From: Alcanivorax jadensis T9
GTDB lineage: Bacteria; Pseudomonadota; Gammaproteobacteria; Pseudomonadales; Alcanivoracaceae
Assembly: GCF_000756655.1 (NCBI RefSeq)
Contig: NZ_ARXU01000002.1
Location: 186,001-250,000 of the forward strand
DNA: 64,000 nt
Direction of reading: 5' to 3'
Below are positions 33,880 through 41,341 of the stretch, in pieces. Position numbers and translations under genes: made by a program. Under the pieces are notes generated by a model, which was given only the letters and a program-made list of their open reading frames with translations, was not told the origin of the DNA and ran no database searches. The number at the start of each line of letters is the position of its first letter. Position 1 is the first letter of the stretch.

Positions 33880-36270
33880 ATGAATACCTTTGATGAATGG
33901 AACCCCTCAATAACAGAGGCCGAACGATACTTTTATTTGGCCGCCAAAATCTCACCCAGCCGAATCCCAGGCGGAAAAGCCACAGAGAATAAGGTTATTG
34001 GGTACCCGTCTAGGAAAATGGATCTCCTGATACGCTGCGAATCTGCATTAGAAAGAATTGCAGCAATTGGTTTAGAGATAAACCCCAGCATTGATGCGTA
34101 TTTTTGCCAGCCACCTGCATGCAATATCCAGATAACCAAGAAAAACGGGAAGAAAGGAACCGTAACCTACACCCCTGACTTCGTATATAAATCAGACAAT
34201 GAAATTTCTGTTATTGAAGTTAAATCCCACGAGAAAGTAAAAGAGTTAGCAATAAGCAACCCATTCGAGTGGGAGTTTGATGGAGTCACGGCACATCACA
34301 GATCATATTCCGAGTACTTTGAGTCATTTGGAATGCTCCATTCGATTGTTATTCCCGATCTCTATGGAAAACTTCGAATGCACAACTTAAGAATCCTAGA
34401 CCAATCGCTACGCAGAACATCATCAGTCAGCGAAGATAGCATCGTTAAGCTACTTCTGCTTCTCAAAGAAACGGATGAAATAACAGTTCATAATGCACTA
34501 AGGCTTATCGACCATGCCGATCCAGTCACTATTTATCAAATGATAGGCAAAGGGGTTGTTATTACATCTTTAAACAACGGCCTACTAGAAGACATACGAT
34601 CATCCAAAATTCGCCTGGCGGGGGCTGATAGTGAAAACACCGAACTGCCGTACGCACCATCGAATAAATCAAATCATGCATATCAGTCCCACTTCTTCAA
34701 TTCATCACAATCCGAAATTGATGAAGGGATAAAAAAGCTTAAGTGGCTCACCGCAAACAAGTACAAGGCGCACAAGAAGCACTGCCGAACTGTACATCGC
34801 TACAGAAAAGCAATAAGCGATGCCAAGCAACGCGGGATACCTTCAATAGCAGCACTGGCACCGAATCATTCAAAAAAAGGAAACAGGAAACCCAAGAGAG
34901 AAAAAATTGTTTTTGACTACTTGGACTGCTTTGTCAAAAAAAACTGGCTAATGGGAAGACCAATTAAAAAGAGTCTTTTATATGCAAAGTATTATTTGGA
35001 AGCAACCAACCACCATCCACTTTATAGGCCTATAGGAAAAACTAGCTTTTATAACAAACTTAATTCAATACCTCCCGAAACTGTAGCACAGGCACACAAA
35101 GGAAGAAGAGGCTTCAATGCTGAAAAGCCACCCTCACTTCCAGAAAATAGAGAAATCGTTTCAACATTTGGGCTTTTTGACACGACCTTAGATCATCACA
35201 CTGTTGATTGCTTAGTTGAGATATCTTCCGACGGATATGAAACGATCACAAGAAAACCAATTTTAAGCATATTATTGGATCGTGGCTCCAACGCTGTACT
35301 CTCATGGCATATAGATATTTGCGAACCAAGCCAATCCATTGTCAGCATATTAATCAGAAAAACCCTACGAGAATGGGGACGCCTCCCCGTATCGATTCGA
35401 ACAGATCGTGGATCCGATCTCACCTCTCATCATAGTGAAGATTTGATGGCACACCTAGGCATCGAAAAAACATTGAGCCCTAAGTCATATGGCCGGGGCG
35501 GAGGAGAGGTGGAGCGTTCATTTTCTGAAGTCATTAATGATTTTGTTTCAGGCCTTCCCGGATACACCCCTTCGATTATAAATAGGCGCGAAATGGATTC
35601 TCATAAAGACCCTTCAAATCTTCCAGTTCTCCCTCTTCTCAATTTTATTGAACGCTTTGATGAATTCATAAAATTGAGAAACAAAAGAATCCATGGGGAA
35701 AGAAGCCAATCCCCAGAGCAGCTTGTTAAAAGCTCAATAGAAAAAACATCCCTGGCTGGCATCCCATACGAACAAGGCTTTAATTTTGACTTAGACACAG
35801 CCATTAACATTACCGATTACAGTTTCGACTATCGTCGCGGACTTCATGTCTCGGGTCGAAGATATTTCAGCAGCGCCTTGAATAATCATCAGCTTGACAA
35901 AAAGAATACTGAAGTAAGAATCGATCCTGAAAACCCCTGCCTTGTTTATGTAAGAGTCAATAATCAGTGGACCACCGCGTCACACAGAGACCTTGATGCA
36001 TTCGAAAACTCCAGCCCTGCTCAGCAAGCCTTTTACAACTTATGGATAACTGGTGGCAAGTCTATTAGAAGCCATGCGAAGTTCCAGGCAAAACTAAGAA
36101 CTGCAAAACTTCTTATCGATATTGAAAGCGAGTTCCAAAACCCACCTTTAGAACCAGCCCCCCTAAATAGCACCGAACCAGAGGATTACGACTTCAACTT
36201 CAAACAGGACCCCGCTGAAGAATCAACGCTGTTATATTTAACAGCACCCGGAGTCGACAATGAACATTGA
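33880..36270 (+). CDS. tnsAB: TnsA-TnsB fusion transposase
   Basis: 796 residues from the ATG at 33880, preceded by GCAGGAG; a GTG at 33841 is less likely. Residues about 30-200 form a TnsA-type endonuclease with PD-(D/E)xK residues Glu58, Asp100 (YTPDF) and Glu113-x-Lys115 (VIEVK). TnsA nicks the 5' ends. The rest is TnsB: HTH region, then the DDE core with Asp about 433 (LFDTTLD), Asp about 509 (RTDRGSD) and Glu about 545 (GGEVERSF), and a C-terminal beta domain. In Tn7 the two are separate; fused forms occur in some Tn7-like and type I-B CAST elements. It overlaps tnsC by 11 bp. Confidence 0.9.
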   Translation: MNTFDEWNPSITEAERYFYLAAKISPSRIPGGKATENKVIGYPSRKMDLLIRCESALERIAAIGLEINPSIDAYFCQPPACNIQITKKNGKKGTVTYTPDFVYKSDNEISVIEVKSHEKVKELAISNPFEWEFDGVTAHHRSYSEYFESFGMLHSIVIPDLYGKLRMHNLRILDQSLRRTSSVSEDSIVKLLLLLKETDEITVHNALRLIDHADPVTIYQMIGKGVVITSLNNGLLEDIRSSKIRLAGADSENTELPYAPSNKSNHAYQSHFFNSSQSEIDEGIKKLKWLTANKYKAHKKHCRTVHRYRKAISDAKQRGIPSIAALAPNHSKKGNRKPKREKIVFDYLDCFVKKNWLMGRPIKKSLLYAKYYLEATNHHPLYRPIGKTSFYNKLNSIPPETVAQAHKGRRGFNAEKPPSLPENREIVSTFGLFDTTLDHHTVDCLVEISSDGYETITRKPILSILLDRGSNAVLSWHIDICEPSQSIVSILIRKTLREWGRLPVSIRTDRGSDLTSHHSEDLMAHLGIEKTLSPKSYGRGGGEVERSFSEVINDFVSGLPGYTPSIINRREMDSHKDPSNLPVLPLLNFIERFDEFIKLRNKRIHGERSQSPEQLVKSSIEKTSLAGIPYEQGFNFDLDTAINITDYSFDYRRGLHVSGRRYFSSALNNHQLDKKNTEVRIDPENPCLVYVRVNNQWTTASHRDLDAFENSSPAQQAFYNLWITGGKSIRSHAKFQAKLRTAKLLIDIESEFQNPPLEPAPLNSTEPEDYDFNFKQDPAEESTLLYLTAPGVDNEH

Positions 36271-37357
36271 TGAGTGGAGCGATGCACTACACCCCATTAT
36301 TAACGGACATGTCCCTCATCCTAATTTTGATTCAGCCTATCAAGAGTTAATTACAGCCATATCAATCCATAGGCCAGGGGACATTATCGTATTAAGCGGG
36401 ACATCAGGAACCGGCAAGACCACGATGATAAACAAGCTTTTCAATAGCAAAGTTTTTAAAAGGACTGAAACCAACGTTCCCGCTATTAGATCGATATTCC
36501 TTAATTCTGATCACAATAATCAGATCGACCCCAAATGGCTGGCCAAGTCGCTCCTGTCTGACATAGGAAATCCTGGATTTGTCATTGAAATAGGCGAAGA
36601 AACCGCCAGACTAAAGATCGATCTTTACCCTCGAAAATCTACGACTGATTTGTACCTAACCTTATCAAATGAGATCAAATCCAAAAAAACCGCATTTATC
36701 GTCATAGATGAGGCATCCCATCTTGGCTTTAGTCCCGCAACCTGCCACAACCCTGTTCCACTTATGAGCAGATTAAAAACCTTTGCAGAGGACAACCAGC
36801 TCTGCCTCATCTTGACCGGGACCCACGAAACTTTAGACATGATATCTAAAACCACTCATTTGCATAGGAGGTCTAATAACATATTCCTTAAGCACTACGA
36901 CATAAAAATAGAGCAAGACAGGAAAAATTTTCATTTCTTCATAAAATCATTCGAAGAACATATACCTGGCATGGCATCTTTAAATTCTCAAGGAGACCTC
37001 TCGCGGATTCTGATGAAAGGCTCCGCTGGATCACCGGGCTTCGCCTTAAACTGGATCACAACTGCCTGCTGCAAATGTGCATCTCTAGGTCTTTCAGAGC
37101 TTTCTCTTGAATGCATACTAGCCAAAAGCCCATCTAAAAGGGACGTCGAGCTTCGGGAACGAGAAGCAGCTATTGCATCCCAATATTACCCATCCCCCTT
37201 GGATGAATCCTTAGAGAGGTGGAATTGGCAGCCAAGCAAACAACAATCCATTAGCAAACCTGATGCAAAACCGCACAAAACAAAACGAAGATCGTTCGCC
37301 TCAAAAAGGCCACGTAAAGTTAGCGCTATGCAGCCCCCCGGGGAAAGGGGAGTTTGA
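36260..37357 (+). CDS. tnsC: TnsC-like AAA+ regulator
   Basis: 365 residues. The Walker A motif is VLSGTSGTGKTTMINKL (residues 47-54 core) and Walker B is TAFIVIDEASHLGF (Asp150-Glu151), followed by sensor-like CLILTGTHETLDM. TnsC forms ATP-bound filaments that link the target-selection protein to the TnsA/TnsB transposase. The start overlaps tnsAB, and the stop lies two bases before the tniQ ATG, so the three are one operon. The C-terminus is basic (HKTKRRSFASKRPRK), fitting contact with DNA or TnsAB. Confidence 0.9.
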   Translation: MNIDEWSDALHPIINGHVPHPNFDSAYQELITAISIHRPGDIIVLSGTSGTGKTTMINKLFNSKVFKRTETNVPAIRSIFLNSDHNNQIDPKWLAKSLLSDIGNPGFVIEIGEETARLKIDLYPRKSTTDLYLTLSNEIKSKKTAFIVIDEASHLGFSPATCHNPVPLMSRLKTFAEDNQLCLILTGTHETLDMISKTTHLHRRSNNIFLKHYDIKIEQDRKNFHFFIKSFEEHIPGMASLNSQGDLSRILMKGSAGSPGFALNWITTACCKCASLGLSELSLECILAKSPSKRDVELREREAAIASQYYPSPLDESLERWNWQPSKQQSISKPDAKPHKTKRRSFASKRPRKVSAMQPPGERGV

Positions 37358-37359
37358 AC

Positions 37360-38697
37360 ATGAGCATATTTTACCCGCTTAAGCTAATTGGAGTCGGGAC
37401 AAGGCATATTGAATGCTGCGCATCGTATTATATAAGACTTGCTGAAGCCCACGGCCTTACCGGCACTGAACTACACCGAGCGATGTTATTCCATGATCAT
37501 AACTCTTCATTACCACTAAGAAAGCCCCCCCTTAATTCCTCCCTGAGCGACATGTCCTTCATTAACAGAGTTTCTTATGGCTCCTCAAAAATCCACAAGT
37601 TAATACAAAATCTTGTAGGTGAATCGAACATCCATCGATCATATCTTTATATGCCCATCCGCGAACTTTCCAGGTTTGGTAGAGACATAGCAGCTCATGA
37701 CCTCAGATGGTGCCCACTGTGCCTAAAGGAAGACGTAGATTCACAGGCACCACCTTATTTCAGGCTCATCTGGCAACTAAGGGATATAACTGCCTGCGAA
37801 AAACACTGGGTAAAGCTTGAATCAAGATGTCCCTCATGCGGCAGATATCAAAACCAAGCCAGTATTCCATGGAGAGACTTATCTAAATGTAGACACTGCA
37901 ACAACCGGTTAACTGAATCCTGGAGTCATTATTCTGAATCTGACATTGGCAGTTTTTTCTGGGGCTACAGTGATATTGTTGAAACAATATCCAAAGGCAT
38001 GCATTACGATATACTCAAAATAAAAGACAACATTAGAAAAGCAGCTATCGCCAAATATAAAAACTCAGCCAATCACTCTAAAATAACACACCCTTATTTC
38101 AAGAAAGCCATACATGGCGGCATACATTTAAGTAACACCCACGATATTTTTTTGGCTTGCCATTCCTGCGACATTTCTATTTGGGAAGCATTAAATGGGA
38201 AGTCCGACTTCGCGCAGCTCCCCTTAAACTTCCCTACAGGCCAGCCTTATCTAGCCCAGCACGGATTCGCTACTAAACGAGGGCGCCCGATATCTCCCAA
38301 TAAGCATAAGCGCGCCCAACTCTTAGAAAAGCATCGACTCCGCATCTCTGATTTGATAAATAATAGCGAACCACCCCTAACACTCAGACAACTTGCGGAA
38401 GATTCCAATTTATCAATACGGCTCATAAAACATAATTGGCCGAACCTTGTAGAAAAAGCAAAATCTCGATATCAAAATCACAGCCAGAGACTCAAAATCC
38501 AATCACATATAGAAGCTGAAAGAATGTGTCATCAATTGATCAGCACACTGATCAATGATGGCATTACAACCTCACCGACTTACATCGCCAGATCTCTATC
38601 AAGGTCCACATCCATCCCCTTTAATACACTATTCGTATCAGCAAAAAATATTCTCCTCGATACTGCCCCTTTCCCACAAAACAAAGGTGATCGTTAG
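37360..38697 (+). CDS. tniQ: TniQ/TnsD-like target-selection protein
   Basis: 445 residues with the TniQ N-terminus (YPLKLIGVGTRHIECCASYY, then IRLAEAHGLTG). Zinc-finger motifs are WCPLCLKED with ACEKHW and CPSCGRYQ with CRHCNNR. The C-terminal third has a GRPISPNKHKR segment and a helix-turn-helix-like LTLRQLAEDSNLSIRLIKHN, as in TnsD, so it is longer than the small TniQ of CRISPR-associated elements. I infer that it recognises a site in comF. ATG 37360 is used; a TTG two codons upstream is open too. Confidence 0.88.
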   Translation: MSIFYPLKLIGVGTRHIECCASYYIRLAEAHGLTGTELHRAMLFHDHNSSLPLRKPPLNSSLSDMSFINRVSYGSSKIHKLIQNLVGESNIHRSYLYMPIRELSRFGRDIAAHDLRWCPLCLKEDVDSQAPPYFRLIWQLRDITACEKHWVKLESRCPSCGRYQNQASIPWRDLSKCRHCNNRLTESWSHYSESDIGSFFWGYSDIVETISKGMHYDILKIKDNIRKAAIAKYKNSANHSKITHPYFKKAIHGGIHLSNTHDIFLACHSCDISIWEALNGKSDFAQLPLNFPTGQPYLAQHGFATKRGRPISPNKHKRAQLLEKHRLRISDLINNSEPPLTLRQLAEDSNLSIRLIKHNWPNLVEKAKSRYQNHSQRLKIQSHIEAERMCHQLISTLINDGITTSPTYIARSLSRSTSIPFNTLFVSAKNILLDTAPFPQNKGDR

Positions 38698-38739
38698 TAT
38701 TTTCGAAAAGCAATTTTATTTTATTAATGGAGCGATATT

Positions 38740-38958
38740 ATGCAGAGCATAGACCAAAATGACTCCGCACTTTTTAAGCACCTTTTAGCAAAAGCCTCCC
38801 CTCTCTTTTCTGAAGATGAGGCACAAACCAAACGCTGGCTATCAACGCCATTGGCCATTCTAGGAGGGCAAGCCCCATACGAAAGAGCTCAAAATGAAGA
38901 GGGCTTAAAAGAAGTCCAGGATTTGATAGGGCGGCTTCTTCATGGGGTATTTAGTTAA
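38740..38958 (+). CDS. MbcA/ParS/Xre-like toxin-binding domain protein (DUF2384 type)
   Basis: 72 residues matching the C-terminal domain of MbcA/ParS/Xre antitoxins: TKRWLSTPLAILGGQAPYER, then EEGLKEVQDLIGRLLHGVFS. These domains usually bind a RES or MbcT toxin, but no such toxin is nearby and there is no DNA-binding helix-turn-helix. It is the last gene before the right end, preceded by TGGAG. It could be a regulator of the transposition genes or a remnant of a toxin-antitoxin pair. Confidence 0.7.
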   Translation: MQSIDQNDSALFKHLLAKASPLFSEDEAQTKRWLSTPLAILGGQAPYERAQNEEGLKEVQDLIGRLLHGVFS

Positions 38959-38978
38959 CCCGCTTTTATCGGGTTAAC
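38954..38978 (+). terminator. Hairpin at the end of the transposition operon
   Basis: A 9-bp perfect stem GTTAACCCG / CGGGTTAAC with loop CTTTTAT includes the stop codon of the MbcA/ParS-like gene. It probably ends the operon and limits transcription into the right transposon end. There is no T-run after it. Confidence 0.6.
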
Positions 38979-39108
38979 TGCTTAGAAGGCCAACCTGTAA
39001 CAAATTGCAACATTTTCACAAGACCATACCCAGGTTCCAAATGACGACAGCCATCCCACAGAAGCAGGCGCACTTCGTAACTCATTGTTTAAATTAAGAT
39101 TAACTTGG

Positions 39109-39125
39109 TTTTCCAGCATAAGATG
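39109..39125 (-). repeat. Probable TnsB binding site, right end
   Basis: On the minus strand CATCTTATGCTGGAAAA matches the two sites at the left end (24356-24391). It lies just inside the right terminal repeat. Confidence 0.6.
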
Positions 39126-39129
39126 GCAG

Positions 39130-39157
39130 TTTTCGCCAACTTATGCCGAACCGCACA
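39130..39157 (-). repeat. Terminal inverted repeat, right end
   Basis: Reading leftward it is TGTGCGGTTCGGCATAAG through GGCGAAAA, identical over 28 bp to the left end. It ends with ACA on the plus strand, followed by the GCGGA duplication. Confidence 0.95.
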
Positions 39158-39162
39158 GCGGA
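39158..39162. repeat. Target-site duplication, right copy (GCGGA)
   Basis: It follows the terminal ACA of the transposon and repeats 24319-24323 exactly. It is also part of the comF 3' fragment. Confidence 0.92.
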
Positions 39163-39807
39163 CAAACCCAGAGCAACCAGGTATGTCCGTCCTGCCTGGT
39201 ATTGCTGGCGCGCCTGGATGGCCCTCTGTGTCGGTGCGGCTTGCAACATCCTGCTGGCAACGACGATGAAGACATCCCCGCTCCGCTCTGTGGACGCTGC
39301 CTGCGTCAGCCTCCCCCCTTTACCGCCAGCCAGGCCCCTCTGCGCTACAGTTTCCCACTGGATCGGCTAATTGGTCGTTACAAGTACCGCGGCGATCTGG
39401 TGGCGGAAAGAGGGATCGAACAGTTACTGGCAGACACTCCCTGCCCCTGGCCCGACATTGATGCCCTCTGCGCCCTGCCCGCACACTGGCGAAGGCGTTG
39501 GCAGCGGGGTTTCGACCAGAGCCAGCGACTGACCGATCGTCTCGCCGGCCTGTGGAAAATACCGTCCTTACCCGCACTGCAACGCCAACAATCAACCCCC
39601 ATGCAGCAAGGACTCAGCCGTAGCCAGCGGCGACGCAATTTGCGTGGTGCCTTTGCCTGCACCCGGCCAGTCAGCGGGCTGAAGCTGGTACTGGTGGATG
39701 ACGTCATGACCACCGGCAGCAGCGCCCGGGCCGCCAGTGAATGTCTGTTGCGCCATGGCGCCGCGGAAGTGCGGGTGTGGACCCTGGCACGGACTCCAGA
39801 GCGTTGA
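39158..39807 (+). pseudogene. comF: comF, 3' fragment (about 216 codons)
   Basis: From the transposon end the frame continues GQTQSNQVCPSCLVLLARLD and keeps nearly all of ComF. The second Cys pairs (CPSC, CRC, CGRC) and the phosphoribosyltransferase site LVLVDDVMTTGSSARAASE with ALPAHWRRRWQRGFDQS are intact. The first Cys pair (CRCLFC) is separated at 24303-24320. The frame stays open leftward through the right terminal repeat to a TTG at 39085, so a chimeric ComF with about 25 transposon-encoded N-terminal residues is possible. Without the native start and first Cys pair I call it disrupted. Confidence 0.88.
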
Positions 39808-39831
39808 GACGCCTCTGAAAAAGGTCTCTTC

Positions 39832-39912
39832 TACTGTGGAAAGCGATACTTGCGTCGCGAATAACGGCGGTCCTGACGGCAGCTTCGCGATGCAAGTATC
39901 ACTTACCACAGA
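39832..39912. repeat. Inverted repeat downstream of comF
   Basis: The left arm (39832-39861, TACTGTGGAAAGCGATACTT then GCGTCGCGAA) and right arm (39884-39912) are near-complements with a few mismatches and a 22-bp centre. It looks like a MITE- or REP-type palindrome and may terminate comF. Confidence 0.6.
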
Positions 39913-39981
39913 ATCAGCTGCCCGGACTGTATTTCAACCGCCTGTTAGGCATAATGAATCCCTGTTCACGGAGGGATACCC

Positions 39982-40527
39982 ATGAAAACAATAACAACCT
40001 TGATAACTCTGCTTTTACTAACAGCAGGCACCCTTGCCAGCCATGCCCATGCCGAAGATCGTTACAGCGGCGTCACCCTGATTCGCGGCACCGTTTTTTC
40101 AGTGGGCCGTGTCGACCCCACTGAAAACGTGGATACCGGTTTCTTTGTGGATGCCAACTACAGCAGCGTGGCCATCAACGCCGGCGTTGGCAGCAAGAAA
40201 TTCGGCGATTCGCCGCTGCGCTCAGACCAGCGCGAGGACGACCTCTCCGAAGCTGATGGCGAACGGGTCAACAACGCCTATGCCGGCATCGGGTTCGGTC
40301 GCATCGTGCAGATCCAGTACGGCTACGGCAACCACGGCGACCTGCTGCGCTTCCGCTCCGATTTCAACTACCGCTCGGTGGTGGATTTCTTTACTGGAAA
40401 ACGTACCCCCAAGGACCGCATGACCCTGGGCGACCGCATTACCTTCACCATTGCGGTGGAACAATACCAGGACAGTGACGAAGAGATTTTCGACAATGCC
40501 ACCTGGGGTGTGGGTCTGTTGTTCTGA
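39982..40527 (+). CDS. Small exported protein, probable outer-membrane barrel
   Basis: 181 residues with a signal peptide ending SHAHA and a good GGAGGG site. The mature part alternates polar and aromatic residues (YSGVTLIRGTVFSVGRV, AYAGIGFGRIVQIQYGYG, DRITFTIAVEQYQ) and ends in Phe (GVGLLF), a common feature of outer-membrane beta-barrels. I do not recognise the family. It lies 25 bp before the ComB gene. Confidence 0.65.
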   Translation: MKTITTLITLLLLTAGTLASHAHAEDRYSGVTLIRGTVFSVGRVDPTENVDTGFFVDANYSSVAINAGVGSKKFGDSPLRSDQREDDLSEADGERVNNAYAGIGFGRIVQIQYGYGNHGDLLRFRSDFNYRSVVDFFTGKRTPKDRMTLGDRITFTIAVEQYQDSDEEIFDNATWGVGLLF

Positions 40528-40552
40528 GCCAGCGATCAAGAAAGGATCATTG

Positions 40553-41236
40553 ATGGAAGTACATATCGCCCAGGGACATAACCCGCCGCACAATATTCAC
40601 GGCATCACCGTGATCATCGACGTGATCCGTGCGTTCACCACCAGCCACCATGCCTTCCGCAAAGGTCTGCGCTGCATCTGGCCGGTGGAGAACGCGGAAC
40701 AGGCCTTTGCCCTGCGTGACGAGCACCTGCCCGACGCCTTGCTGGCCGGGGAAGTGGATGCCCTGCCGATCAAGGGATTTGATTTCGGCAACTCTCCCTG
40801 GGAAATCGATCAGGCGGACTTGCAGGACCGGGAATTGATCCTGCGCACCACCAACGGCGTGGCGGCCACCCTGAAAGCCCGGGACAGCAAGGAAGTGCTG
40901 GTTGCCGGGCTGGTGAATGCGCAAGCGACGGCCAACTATCTGCGCGAACAGAATCCACCCACCGTGGTGCTGGTGGCCTCTCATCCCACGGGCGATGAAG
41001 ATGTGGCCTGTGCGGAATACATCCGCCACTTGTTGGGCGGCGAAGGCGTCAGCTATGCCATTGCCCGCGAACGCACCCTGAATGCCAGGGCCGCCAAAAA
41101 ATTCTACGACGGCTCCCACCCCCGCCTGCGGCCCCAGGACATTGACGCTGCGGCGGCAAGCGAAGGCGACAACGCACTGATCATGCGAGTCAGCTTTGAT
41201 CCTTTCCCCTGCATCACCGCCCACCCGGCTCCCTAG
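40553..41236 (+). CDS. comB: ComB family 2-phosphosulfolactate phosphatase
   Basis: 227 residues from ATG 40553 (MEVHIAQGHNPPHNIHGITV) after AAAGGA. The ComB fold is seen in VIIDVIRAFTTSHHAF, DALPIKGFDFGNSPWEI, ILRTTNGVAATLKAR, VAGLVNAQATANYL and HPTGDEDVACAEYI. In archaea and some bacteria ComB dephosphorylates 2-phosphosulfolactate in coenzyme M or sulfolactate synthesis. No other gene of that pathway is here, so the real substrate in this organism is open. The longer frame upstream overlaps the barrel gene and is not used. Confidence 0.85.
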   Translation: MEVHIAQGHNPPHNIHGITVIIDVIRAFTTSHHAFRKGLRCIWPVENAEQAFALRDEHLPDALLAGEVDALPIKGFDFGNSPWEIDQADLQDRELILRTTNGVAATLKARDSKEVLVAGLVNAQATANYLREQNPPTVVLVASHPTGDEDVACAEYIRHLLGGEGVSYAIARERTLNARAAKKFYDGSHPRLRPQDIDAAAASEGDNALIMRVSFDPFPCITAHPAP

Positions 41237-41341
41237 CAACCTGCTGACCCGGAACGTCAAGGTTTCCGCTCTTTTTGATCAATGCGGTGGGCCTGTCCGG
41301 CTTGTTACTGTTGAAACCACTTCAACAGACAGGACAGCCCC

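Larger units (their letters stand above)
24324..39157. mobile_element. Tn7-like transposon inserted in comF, 14,834 bp
   Basis: The element is bounded by perfect 28-bp inverted repeats starting TGTGCGGTTCGGCATAAG and by a 5-bp duplication GCGGA. It contains a tnsAB fusion, tnsC, a tnsD-like tniQ and a small MbcA/ParS-like gene at the right end, and defence-like cargo to the left. Its sequence is clearly AT-richer than the flanking GC-rich genes, a sign of horizontal transfer. Both halves of comF flank it and rejoin exactly. No cas genes or CRISPR repeats are visible, so targeting is probably by the TniQ/TnsD protein. Perfect ends and duplication suggest a recent insertion. Confidence 0.95.

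Noticed and set aside
24324-39157. CRISPR array or cas genes that would make the element a CRISPR-associated transposon
   Set aside because: No regularly spaced direct repeats and no Cas protein motifs were seen in the element, although a TnsAB fusion with a TniQ is compatible with type I-B CASTs.
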